Below, piece by piece: positions 34,229 to 42,333 of a DNA stretch of 59,304 bases. The DNA comes from Gemmatimonadaceae bacterium (lineage in GTDB: Bacteria > Gemmatimonadota > Gemmatimonadetes > Gemmatimonadales > Gemmatimonadaceae). The stretch spans positions 1 through 59,304 of the forward strand of contig JANJUF010000087.1 of NCBI GenBank assembly GCA_024710705.1, given 5' to 3'. Position numbers and translations under genes: made by a program. The first letter of the stretch is position 1. Every line of letters starts with the position of its first letter. The notes beneath the pieces were generated by a model. The model saw nothing but the letters and a program-made list of their open reading frames with translations, was not told the DNA's origin and searched no databases.

Positions 34229-34732
34229 TCAGCCGATCGCGCGCCCGGTGCCACGCAGGGGCTTCGCCTGGGTCTTCGCGTCGGCGAGCGGGCAGAGCCG
34301 CCGCTGCGCCGCATGCTCCTCCTCGAGCGTCAGTCCCAACAGCATCTCGACCGCCTCCTCGCCGAGTTCGTGAGCCAGCTCCACGCAGACGCGATAGGCG
34401 GTGATCTGGTAGCGCTCAAGGCGATCCGCCACGTCGGTCAGCGCGGCGTCGCGCCGGCGTGGCTGCTTTGCCCGTTCCGAGCCCTCGACGAGCAGCGCCT
34501 CCACGACATCGCAGTGCCGAACCTTTGCTTCCGCACCGAGGATCGAGAAGCATTCCTCGAGACGAAGGACGTGGGTGAGGGTCTGCCCGAGGTGCTCCCG
34601 GAGTGCGGCCACCAGCTTGGGCGGCACCGCTGCGTTCACCAGCATTGGAAGCCCAATGAGGAGGTGCTGCTCGGCCGCGTAGAGATCCTGCAGTTCGTGG
34701 ACAAGCCGTGCGCGCGCGGGATGTATCGTCAT
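34229..34732 (-). CDS. DUF892 (YciE/YciF-like) protein
   Basis: A 167-residue, all-helical protein. It opens LVHELQDLYAAEQHLLIGLP, has REHLGQTLTHVLRLEECF, and later HELGEEAVEMLLGLTLEEEH, which are DUF892 signatures with conserved Glu and His that form a ferritin-like di-iron site. Such proteins are stress-linked and their function is little known. It is divergent from the HMG-CoA reductase operon. Confidence 0.85.
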   Translation of the reverse strand: MTIHPARARLVHELQDLYAAEQHLLIGLPMLVNAAVPPKLVAALREHLGQTLTHVLRLEECFSILGAEAKVRHCDVVEALLVEGSERAKQPRRRDAALTDVADRLERYQITAYRVCVELAHELGEEAVEMLLGLTLEEEHAAQRRLCPLADAKTQAKPLRGTGRAIG

Positions 34733-34917
34733 GGTGCGTCGCTCGGGCTCGGGGCGGTCACGCGGGGTGTGTGGAGGTTACCGGGACGGTGCGGCGCGCT
34801 GTATCGCCCCTTCGGGCTACGCGAGAGGGATGAGACCCCCCCGCCCTAGGTCAGGCGCCGGGATGGGCCTCCCTCCGAGTGGCGAGGGCCCTTCGTCCCC
34901 CCCATACTTTCGCCACC
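34733..34917. promoter_or_regulatory. divergent intergenic region before the HMGR operon
   Basis: 185 bp between the DUF892 start (34732, minus) and the HMGR start (34918, plus); promoters for both must lie here. No clear -35/-10 boxes or operator can be read. Confidence 0.3.
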
Positions 34918-36204
34918 ATGCCCATCTCCTACGACCGCGCCCGCGAGCTCGCCCAACGCCTCCGCCGCGGACTCTCGCTCGAGGTCCTGAAGGACCGGCT
35001 CGCCTCGCGTGACCCCGAGGTGCACCCCACGCCCCCGCGCGTGCCCGGCCAAGGGGAATGGAGCGCCGAGGCCCGTGCGACCCGCCTCGCCTTCCTCGAG
35101 CAACGCGCCGGCGAGCTCCCCCAGCTCGGCGGGCGCGGCGAGCCCGTGGATGCGGCAGGGCTCAAGGGCAACATCGAGAACTTCATCGGGATGACGCAGA
35201 TCCCCACTGGCGTGATCGGTCCGCTGCGCATCAACGGGCTCCACGCGTCGGGCGACTACTACGTGCCGTTGGCGACTTCCGAAGGGGCCTTGGTGGCGAG
35301 CTTCGACCGCGGCGCGCGACTCCTCACCTCGGCCGGTGGCGTGGCGACCCTGGTGACGACCGAGCAGGTCCAACGGGCGCCGGGGTTCGTGTTCACGTCC
35401 ATCGCCGAAGCGGCACTCTTCGCGGCCTGGTCGGTGGAGCAGTTCGAGCGTTGCCGCGAAGTGGCATCCACGGCCACCAAGCACGGCCAGCTGGTGGATA
35501 TGCAGACGCATATCGAGGCCAATCACGTGTACCTGATCTTCGCCTACTACACCGGCGATGCCGCGGGGCAGAACATGGTGACGTTCTGCACGGCCGCCGT
35601 CTGCGCGGATATCCTCGAGCGTACGCCGATCAAGCCAGTCACGTGGTTCCTCGAAGCGAACATGTCGGGCGACAAGAAGGCGACGGCGCTGAGCTTCATC
35701 ACCACCCGCGGGCGCAATGCCACCGCCGAGGTGCGGCTGCCGGCAGCGTTGGTGGAACGCCGACTGCACACCACGCCCGAACGCATGGCGCAGTACTGGC
35801 GCATGAGCTTCATCGGCGGGGTGCAGAGCGGATCCATCGGCGTCAGCGGGCACATCTCGAACGGGATCGCCGCGCTCTTCCTCGCCACCGGGCAGGACGT
35901 GGCCTGCGTGAGCGAGGCCAGCGTGGGCATCACGCGGATGGAGGTGGAAGCCGACGGCTCGCTCTACGCGGCCGTCAGCCTCCCCAACCTCATCGTCGGC
36001 ACGGTGGGTGGCGGAACGAAGCTCCCCACCGCGGCGGAATGCCTGCGCATCCTCGACTGCGTGGGCAACGACCGGGCGTCGCGCCTGGCTGAGATCTGCG
36101 CGGCGGTGGCACTGGCGGGCGAGCTCTCGATCGTCGGCGCGCTCTGCGCCGGCGACTTCGCGCGCGCGCACGCGATGCTGGGCCGCGGCAAGTCCGCCAA
36201 ATGA
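34918..36204 (+). CDS. HMG-CoA reductase (class I-like)
   Basis: A 428-residue enzyme that reduces HMG-CoA to mevalonate with two NAD(P)H. Seen are ENFIGMTQIPTGVIGPL (class I 'ENxIG..P.GvaGPL'), the catalytic Glu in ATSEGALVAS, the catalytic Lys in MSGDKKATAL, the Asp in TGQDVACVSE, and a C-terminal His in FARAHAMLGRG. The GSIGVSGH and VGTVGGGTKL nucleotide-binding segments are present. It lacks the eukaryotic membrane anchor. ATG 34918 has only a weak leader but starts the conserved part. It is first of five coupled genes; no HMG-CoA synthase or mevalonate kinase is in the window, so a full mevalonate pathway cannot be shown here. Confidence 0.9.
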   Translation: MPISYDRARELAQRLRRGLSLEVLKDRLASRDPEVHPTPPRVPGQGEWSAEARATRLAFLEQRAGELPQLGGRGEPVDAAGLKGNIENFIGMTQIPTGVIGPLRINGLHASGDYYVPLATSEGALVASFDRGARLLTSAGGVATLVTTEQVQRAPGFVFTSIAEAALFAAWSVEQFERCREVASTATKHGQLVDMQTHIEANHVYLIFAYYTGDAAGQNMVTFCTAAVCADILERTPIKPVTWFLEANMSGDKKATALSFITTRGRNATAEVRLPAALVERRLHTTPERMAQYWRMSFIGGVQSGSIGVSGHISNGIAALFLATGQDVACVSEASVGITRMEVEADGSLYAAVSLPNLIVGTVGGGTKLPTAAECLRILDCVGNDRASRLAEICAAVALAGELSIVGALCAGDFARAHAMLGRGKSAK

Positions 36205-37142
36205 GCGACGCTCTCGCAGGACGTGCGTCGCTGCTCCGACGCCTCGCGACCTACCAACGCGAACGATTCCCGCTGGCCGCCTATCTCCCGCTGATCGCGA
36301 TCGCCGCGACGGCTGGCGTGGCGTGGTCGCGTGCGGCCCGCGGTGCCGAGGGATTCGTCAGTGGCGGGCGCTGGGGCACGGGCGCGTTCACGATGCTGGT
36401 GGCCTTCTTCCTCCTGCGCGTGGCCGACGAGCACAAGGACGCTGCGCTCGACCGCGTGGCGCGCCCGGAACTTCCGGTGCCCCGTGGCCTCATCACGCTG
36501 GCCGAACTGCGATGGGTGGGTGCGACGCTCGCCGCTGTGGTGATCGCACTCAATGCCTGGGTGGCACCGCAACTGCTGCTGCCGCTCGGCATCGTCGCCG
36601 TCTGGGGTGCGTTGATGACGAAGGAGTTCTTTGTGGCCGAGTGGCTCCGCGCGCGGCACGGCATCTACCTGCTGAGCCATATGGTGGTGATGTCGCTCAT
36701 CCTGCTCTATGCGAGCGCGGTGGACTGGCTGGCCGACGGCGCAGCGGCGCCACCCTTCATCGCGGTGTTCCTCGCAGCCACGTACGCCAACGGACTCGTC
36801 CTTGAGATCGGTCGCAAGCTGCGCGAGCCGGCCGCGGAGCGCCCGCAGGTGGAGACCTACTCGGCGATCTGGGGGCTCGGCCCCGCGCGCCAGATCTGGC
36901 TCGCCACGCTGGTCCTGGCCGCAGCACTCACCGCCTGGGCGATGACGGTTGCCGGCCTCTCGGCGATGCTGAGTTATTCGATTGGCGTCGTCGCCGTGAT
37001 CCTGCTCGCGATACCCTCGCGCGCGTTGGCGGCAGGAGAGCCGGGGAGTGGCAAGCGGATTGAGACCGTGAGTGGCGTGTGGAATCTCCTCGCCTACCTC
37101 TTGCTCGCCCTGCCGTGGGCGCTGCGGCTGCTCAACCGATGA
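36201..37142 (+). CDS. UbiA-family prenyltransferase
   Basis: A 313-residue membrane protein with eight or nine helices. The first Asp-rich motif appears as FLLRVADEHKDAALDRVARP followed by ELPVPRG, a divergent NDxxDxxxD, with the second as EIGRKLREPAAERPQVETYS. Both are near the expected positions for Mg-prenyl-diphosphate binding. It would join an isoprenoid chain to an aromatic or other acceptor; the divergence of motif 1 (ADEHKDA) leaves the acceptor open. ATG 36201 overlaps the HMGR stop by 4 nt, giving translational coupling. Confidence 0.85.
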   Translation: MSDALAGRASLLRRLATYQRERFPLAAYLPLIAIAATAGVAWSRAARGAEGFVSGGRWGTGAFTMLVAFFLLRVADEHKDAALDRVARPELPVPRGLITLAELRWVGATLAAVVIALNAWVAPQLLLPLGIVAVWGALMTKEFFVAEWLRARHGIYLLSHMVVMSLILLYASAVDWLADGAAAPPFIAVFLAATYANGLVLEIGRKLREPAAERPQVETYSAIWGLGPARQIWLATLVLAAALTAWAMTVAGLSAMLSYSIGVVAVILLAIPSRALAAGEPGSGKRIETVSGVWNLLAYLLLALPWALRLLNR

Positions 37143-39778
37143 GCGCGCTCGCTGGCAAGAAGCTCGGCGGGAAGGCCTCCAATCTGCTGCGGGTGGCGGA
37201 GGCCAAACTCCCCGTGCCGCGCTGGTTTGCGATTCCCGCCGAGGTGCACGAACGCCTCGTGCTCGCCGGATCCACGGCAACGGACGCCGAGCAGGCGGAG
37301 CGCCGGCAGCAGGAGGTCCTCACGATGGAGATTCCGTCGGATCTGCGCGAGGCGGTCCAGCGCGAGCTCGGGCGCCTGCGGCTCCACGGCCAGTCCCTCG
37401 CCGTGCGTTCGTCCGCAACTATAGAAGACGGTGCCTCGGCGTCGTTCGCCGGACAGTTCGAGACCGTGCTGGGCGTGGTGGCCACCGCTGCGGATGACGC
37501 AAAGCTCTGGGACGCCATCCGCCGCGTGTGGGCGTCGGCGTTCGGACTCCGCGCGCTCGCGTACGCCGGCGGCAGCAGTCTCGCCCCGCCGCCACCGATG
37601 GCGGTGCTCATCCAAGAGCTCGTGGATGCGCGCGCGGCTGGCGTGGTGTTCTCGATCGATCCCGTGAGCGGCGACACCGACACGGCCGTGGTGAGCGCCG
37701 TGATCGGACTCGGCGAGGAGCTGGTGTCCGGCGAGCAGGACGCCGACACCTGGCGCGTCGTCGGCAGCGGCTCGCGCGCGAAGGTGACGACCACCATCGC
37801 CGAGAAGACGCACGCACTGCTGCGCACGGCCGAAGGTGGCACCGCGCGCGTCGCCCTCACCGAGGCGCAGCGGCGCGCACCGGCGCTCTCCGACGCCGAG
37901 GCCTTGGCCGTCGCCGAGGCGGCGCGCGCGCTGGCGAGTGCGCTCGGCCGCCCGCAGGACGTGGAGTGGGCCATCTCCCGCGGTGACAACCGACTGCTGA
38001 TCCTGCAGGCGCGTCCGGTGACGGCCGCCGGGGTGCGCTCCCCTGCCGGCGAACTCCGCGTCTGGGACAACAGCAACATCATCGAGAGCTACGGCGGCCT
38101 CACGTCGCCGCTCACGTTCAGCTTCGCGCGCAGCGTCTATGAGGACGTGTACATCCAGTTCTGCCGCATCTCAGGCGTCACGGACGCGCTGATCGCCGAC
38201 CAGCGACACGTGTTCGCCCACATGCTCGGGCTGATTCGCGGGCGCGTGTACTACAACCTGCTGAACTGGTACCGCCTGCTGGCGATGCTGCCGGGCTACG
38301 CCTTCAACCGCGACTTCATGGAGCGGATGATGGGCGTGCGCGAGAAGCTCGCCGAGCCGCCCGATCCCCCGCCGGCGGCGAACCGCTGGGTGGACCTCAG
38401 CCGGCTGGTGCGCACGGTGGTGCGGTTGACGCTGGCCAACCGTGCGCTGGCCAAGGAGGTTCCGGCCTTCCACGCGCGCGTGGCGGCGGCGCTCGACCCG
38501 CTCGCCGGCGAGGATCTCTCGGCGCGGCAGCCGGAAGAGCTGCTGCGGCTGTACCGCCGGCTCGAGGACCGGCTGCTGCGCCATTGGCAACCGCCGCTGG
38601 TGAACGACTTCTTCGCGATGATCTGGTTCGGCGTGCTCGGGCGCTTGGTGCAGAAGTGGCTGCCCCAGGAGCCACCGACGCTCGTGAACGACCTGCTCTG
38701 CGGCGAGGGCGGCATCGTATCCACCGAGCCGGCGCGGCGGGTGATGGCGTTGGCCCGCGTGGTCCGCGAGCGGCCGGAACTGGTGGCGATGTTCGACTCC
38801 GAGCCGGACAACGCGGCGCTGGCGGCGCGCATCGCCGCCGAGGACGCCGCGCTGCCGCTACGCCTCGAGCTTGAGGACTACCTGCGCCGCTTCGGCGACC
38901 GCTGCATGAGCGAGCTCAAGCTTGAGACGGTGACGCCGTCGGAAGATCCGGCGTGGGTCGTGATGATGATCCGCGCCTACGTGGCCGGCGGGGCGATCGA
39001 TCCCGAGGCCGGGCACGCGCGCGAGCAGGCCATTCGCGCCGCCGCCGAGACACGCGTGGCCGCCGGGCTCAGCGGCCTTCGCGAGTGGGCCTTCCGGCGC
39101 GTGCTCGCCAGCGCACGCGTCCGCATCCGCGACCGCGAGAATCTCCGCTTCGAACGCACGCGCGTGTTCGGCGTGGTGCGTCGCATCTTCGTGGCATTCG
39201 GCAAGCAGCTCGCCGCGGCCGGTCGGCTCGACGACGCCCGCGACATCTTCTGGCTCACGCGCGACGAGGTCTTCGGCGAGGTGGAAGGCACGGCGCCCAC
39301 GCACGACCTGCGGGCGATTGTCGCCCTGCGGCGCGCCGAGTATGCGCGCTACGAGGCCGAGCCGGCGCCACCCGACCGCTTCACGACGCGTGGGATGCCG
39401 GGCAACTCCATTCCCACGTCCGCAAGCGCGGCGCTCGGCGATGGGGAGAACCTCCAAGGCATCGGCTGCTGCCCCGGCATCGTGCGGGCACCGGTGCGCG
39501 TGGTGCTTGATCCCTCGCAGGCCGGCGACCTGCGCGGACGCATCCTCGTGGCCGAGCGCACCGATCCGGGGTGGACGCTGCTCTTCCCCACCTCGTCGGG
39601 CCTGCTGGTGCAGCGCGGCAGTCTCCTCAGTCACTCGGCGATCGTTGCCCGCGAGATGGGCATTCCCTGCGTCGTCGCCATTCCCGGCTTGCTCGACACG
39701 CTCGTGGACGGGGAGATGGTAGAGATGGATGGCACTACTGGCATGGTGCGGCGCCTCGGCGCCGAGGCTGCCGCGTGA
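37139..39778 (+). CDS. PEP-synthase/rifampin-phosphotransferase-like dikinase of unknown substrate
   Basis: An 879-residue protein in three parts. An ATP-grasp PPDK_N-like domain (about 1-305) with KLGGKASNLLRVAEA, AVRSSATIEDGASASFAGQF and EWAISRGDNRLLILQARPV. A middle part (about 310-730) unlike the PEP-binding TIM barrel, with YYNLLNWYRLLAMLPGYAF. A C-terminal swivelling phospho-His domain: GIVRAPVRVVLDP, VQRGSLLSHSAIVAREMGIP with His832. Length and order match rifampin phosphotransferases (RPH), which move the beta-phosphate of ATP to a small molecule. Here it is coupled to HMGR and UbiA genes, so an isoprenoid or alcohol acceptor is a plausible, unproven substrate. Confidence 0.82.
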   Translation: MSALAGKKLGGKASNLLRVAEAKLPVPRWFAIPAEVHERLVLAGSTATDAEQAERRQQEVLTMEIPSDLREAVQRELGRLRLHGQSLAVRSSATIEDGASASFAGQFETVLGVVATAADDAKLWDAIRRVWASAFGLRALAYAGGSSLAPPPPMAVLIQELVDARAAGVVFSIDPVSGDTDTAVVSAVIGLGEELVSGEQDADTWRVVGSGSRAKVTTTIAEKTHALLRTAEGGTARVALTEAQRRAPALSDAEALAVAEAARALASALGRPQDVEWAISRGDNRLLILQARPVTAAGVRSPAGELRVWDNSNIIESYGGLTSPLTFSFARSVYEDVYIQFCRISGVTDALIADQRHVFAHMLGLIRGRVYYNLLNWYRLLAMLPGYAFNRDFMERMMGVREKLAEPPDPPPAANRWVDLSRLVRTVVRLTLANRALAKEVPAFHARVAAALDPLAGEDLSARQPEELLRLYRRLEDRLLRHWQPPLVNDFFAMIWFGVLGRLVQKWLPQEPPTLVNDLLCGEGGIVSTEPARRVMALARVVRERPELVAMFDSEPDNAALAARIAAEDAALPLRLELEDYLRRFGDRCMSELKLETVTPSEDPAWVVMMIRAYVAGGAIDPEAGHAREQAIRAAAETRVAAGLSGLREWAFRRVLASARVRIRDRENLRFERTRVFGVVRRIFVAFGKQLAAAGRLDDARDIFWLTRDEVFGEVEGTAPTHDLRAIVALRRAEYARYEAEPAPPDRFTTRGMPGNSIPTSASAALGDGENLQGIGCCPGIVRAPVRVVLDPSQAGDLRGRILVAERTDPGWTLLFPTSSGLLVQRGSLLSHSAIVAREMGIPCVVAIPGLLDTLVDGEMVEMDGTTGMVRRLGAEAAA

Positions 39779-40911
39779 GCGCGCACGTGGTCGCGCGGAT
39801 GCCGGCGCGGGCGGCCAGCGGCTCGGAGATCGGTGCGCGGGCCAAGTTCGACTTCCTGCGTTATGCGAGTGTGTGGGAGGATTCCGACATCCTTTGCGAT
39901 GCGCTGCGGCCGAGCGTGGCGGGCGGCCGCATCCTCTCGATCGCCTCGGCTGGCGACAACGCACTGGCGTTGCTGACGCTGGATCCCGCCGAGGTGGTGA
40001 CGGTGGACCTGAGCGAGCCGCAACTGGCGGCGGTGGAGCTGCGGGTTGTCGCCTTCCGCGAGCTCGACCGCGCGGCGTTGCTGGCCTTTCTCGGCATCAC
40101 GCCATCGAATGAGCGCGCCCGCACCTACGATGCAATCCGCGGCGCCCTCAGCGAGCGTGCGCGCACGTTCTGGGATCTCAACCCCGATGCCATCGCCCTC
40201 GGCGCGGCACACGCCGGGAAGTTCGAGCGTTTCTTCGGCATCTTCCGGCGCTTCGTGCTGCCGATCGTGCACGGACGGAGCCGGGTGCAGGCGCTGCTTG
40301 AGCCGCGTGACGCCGCTGGGCGCGAGCGGTTCTACGACGAGCGTTGGGACTCGTGGCGCTGGCGCCTCATCTTTCGCCTGTTCTTCAGCCGCTTCGTGAT
40401 GGGGCGTCTTGGGCGCGATCCCGAGTTCTTCGCGCACGTGGAAGGCAGCGTCGGCGAGCGGATCCTGTCACGAACCCGGCACGCGCTCACCGCGATCGAG
40501 ACGCATACCAACCCGTACCTCACATACATCCTGACCGGCAACTTCGCGGAGGGCGCGCTTCCGACGTATCTGCGCGCCGAGCACTACGCCACGATCCGGG
40601 ACCGCGTGGACCGCGTCACCTTGCTCCACGCGCCTGCCGAGCGTGCGCCGGGTCGCTTCGACGGATTCAATCTCTCGGACATCTTCGAGTATATGAGTCC
40701 GGCGGGCCACGCCGGCGCCTACCGCGCGCTGGCGGCGCTGGCGCGGCCGGGCGCGCGCATCGCCTACTGGAACCTCCTCGCGCCGCGTGGCATCCCCGAT
40801 GCGCTCAGCGACGGCGTGGTCGCCCTGCGTGAGCTGGCCGACGCCCTGCACCACCGCGACCGCGCGTGGTTCTACGGGGCCTTCCACGTGGATGAGGTGC
40901 GCGGCGCATGA
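39775..40911 (+). CDS. DUF3419 (BtaA-like aminocarboxypropyl transferase) protein
   Basis: A 378-residue protein. The SAM-binding region ILSIASAGDNALALLTLDPA then VVTVDLSEPQLAAVELR, the early KFDFLRYASVWEDSD, and later SRTRHALTAIETHTNPYLTY and GFNLSDIFEYMS are the DUF3419 pattern. The family includes BtaA, which adds the 3-amino-3-carboxypropyl group of SAM to diacylglycerol on the way to betaine lipids. No BtaB-like methyltransferase is seen. GTG 39775 overlaps the previous stop by 4 nt. A lipid alcohol acceptor derived from the same operon is possible but not shown. Confidence 0.85.
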   Translation: MSAHVVARMPARAASGSEIGARAKFDFLRYASVWEDSDILCDALRPSVAGGRILSIASAGDNALALLTLDPAEVVTVDLSEPQLAAVELRVVAFRELDRAALLAFLGITPSNERARTYDAIRGALSERARTFWDLNPDAIALGAAHAGKFERFFGIFRRFVLPIVHGRSRVQALLEPRDAAGRERFYDERWDSWRWRLIFRLFFSRFVMGRLGRDPEFFAHVEGSVGERILSRTRHALTAIETHTNPYLTYILTGNFAEGALPTYLRAEHYATIRDRVDRVTLLHAPAERAPGRFDGFNLSDIFEYMSPAGHAGAYRALAALARPGARIAYWNLLAPRGIPDALSDGVVALRELADALHHRDRAWFYGAFHVDEVRGA

Positions 40912-42329
40912 GCGCTGCCCTCGTCACCGAGCTCACGCGCGCGGCGCTGATCGGCGCGGCGTTCATCGCGCTGTTCGTGGCCGCCGAGCTGTGGCGGAAG
41001 CTCGGCGCCCCGCCGGTGGAGTGGACGCGCAAGCTCGTCCACTTCGGCGGCGGCGTGATCGCGGCGCTCTTCCCCTGGCTCATCACCAGCCATTGGACCG
41101 TCCTCGCGCTCGGCGCCGCCTTCCTCGGCATCCTCTGGGGCACGAGGCGGCTCGGACTGTTGCAGAGCGTGCACGGCGTGGCGCGGAGGTCAGAGGGCGG
41201 CATCTACTTCCCCATCGCGATCTATGTCGTGTTCCTACTCGGCTCCGGTCGGCCGGTGGCGTACTTCATCTCGGTGCTCGTGCTGGTGGTGGCCGACGCG
41301 GCGGCGGCCGTGCTCGGCTCGGCCTACGGTCGCCTCACCTACGATGTCGAGCGCGACAAGCGTAGCCTCGAAGGCTCCACCGTCTTCTTCGTGGCGACCT
41401 TCCTGATCGTCCATCTCTCGCTGCTGCTGTTGACGGACATTGACCGCACGCTGAGCGTGCTCGCCGCCCTGCAGATCGCCCTCATCGTCACGCTGTTCGA
41501 GGCCATCAGCATCGAGGGGAACGACAACCTCCTCGTGCCGCTGGCCACCTACTTCCTGCTCTTCAAGCTCACGCAGCAGATGCCGGAGACGCTGCAACTC
41601 CAGCTGGTGGCGCAGTTGGTGATCATCTCCATCATCGGGTTGATGGCGTGGCGGATTCCCTTCGTGACCGGCAGTGGGGCGGCAGCACTCACGCTGTTCG
41701 TGTACGGCGCATACTCGCTTGGCGATCCCGAATGGGTGGTGGGGCCCACGGTGGGCATCGCGGCCTTCGGCCTGCTCTTTGCGCGGCGCATCGAGGACTT
41801 CCGCGCCTCGAACCCCAAGTACCAGGTCATCGCGGCGTTCTACATCTGCATCGTCCCAACGCTGCTGCTCCTGGCGAACAACATCTTCAAGACGATTCTG
41901 CTGCGCCCGGAGTGGTTGGCCGTTGGCGATCCGTTCTATCCGGTGTTCCTGGGGGCCTGCGCCGCGCAGCTGGCGATCGCGGCGTGGAACCTCGAGCCGA
42001 CGGCTGGCGGCAGTGCGCTCGGGATGCCGGGATGGAACGCCGAGTCCAGCGCGCGGCCGCCGCACGAGTGGTCGCTGGCGGTTGGCTTCGCGTTCGCGGC
42101 GCTGGTCGTGGTGATCGGTCCCGGGGCCTACGCGAAGGGGATTGGGTGGCCCTCGATCGCTGTTGCCGCGTCGGTGGCCCTGCTCGGGCCCGCGATCTAC
42201 CACGGCGCGCGGCATCTCGCGTGGTGGCCCAAGCATCCGCCCTGGAACATCCGTCTCGCGATGGCGAGCGTGGCGCTGGGGAGTGCGACGGTGCTGGCGG
42301 CGCTGCTGCCCGCGCTCGCGCGGCGCTGA
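40908..42329 (+). CDS. phytol/dolichol-kinase-like membrane protein with extra C-terminal helices
   Basis: A 473-residue polytopic protein. The N-terminal half (about 1-220) has WRKLGAPPVEWTRKLVHFGG, EGGIYFPIAIY and the catalytic pattern VADAAAAVLGSAYGRLTYDV-ERDKRSLEGST, which is the ADxxA..GxxxG...KSLEGS motif of CTP-dependent polyprenol/phytol kinases and CDP-DAG synthases. The other half (about 230-470) has seven more hydrophobic helices not seen in VTE5/VTE6 and is unassigned. ATG 40908 overlaps the DUF3419 stop by 4 nt. It likely phosphorylates an isoprenoid alcohol. Confidence 0.82.
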   Translation: MSAALVTELTRAALIGAAFIALFVAAELWRKLGAPPVEWTRKLVHFGGGVIAALFPWLITSHWTVLALGAAFLGILWGTRRLGLLQSVHGVARRSEGGIYFPIAIYVVFLLGSGRPVAYFISVLVLVVADAAAAVLGSAYGRLTYDVERDKRSLEGSTVFFVATFLIVHLSLLLLTDIDRTLSVLAALQIALIVTLFEAISIEGNDNLLVPLATYFLLFKLTQQMPETLQLQLVAQLVIISIIGLMAWRIPFVTGSGAAALTLFVYGAYSLGDPEWVVGPTVGIAAFGLLFARRIEDFRASNPKYQVIAAFYICIVPTLLLLANNIFKTILLRPEWLAVGDPFYPVFLGACAAQLAIAAWNLEPTAGGSALGMPGWNAESSARPPHEWSLAVGFAFAALVVVIGPGAYAKGIGWPSIAVAASVALLGPAIYHGARHLAWWPKHPPWNIRLAMASVALGSATVLAALLPALARR

Positions 42330-42333
42330 GCGA

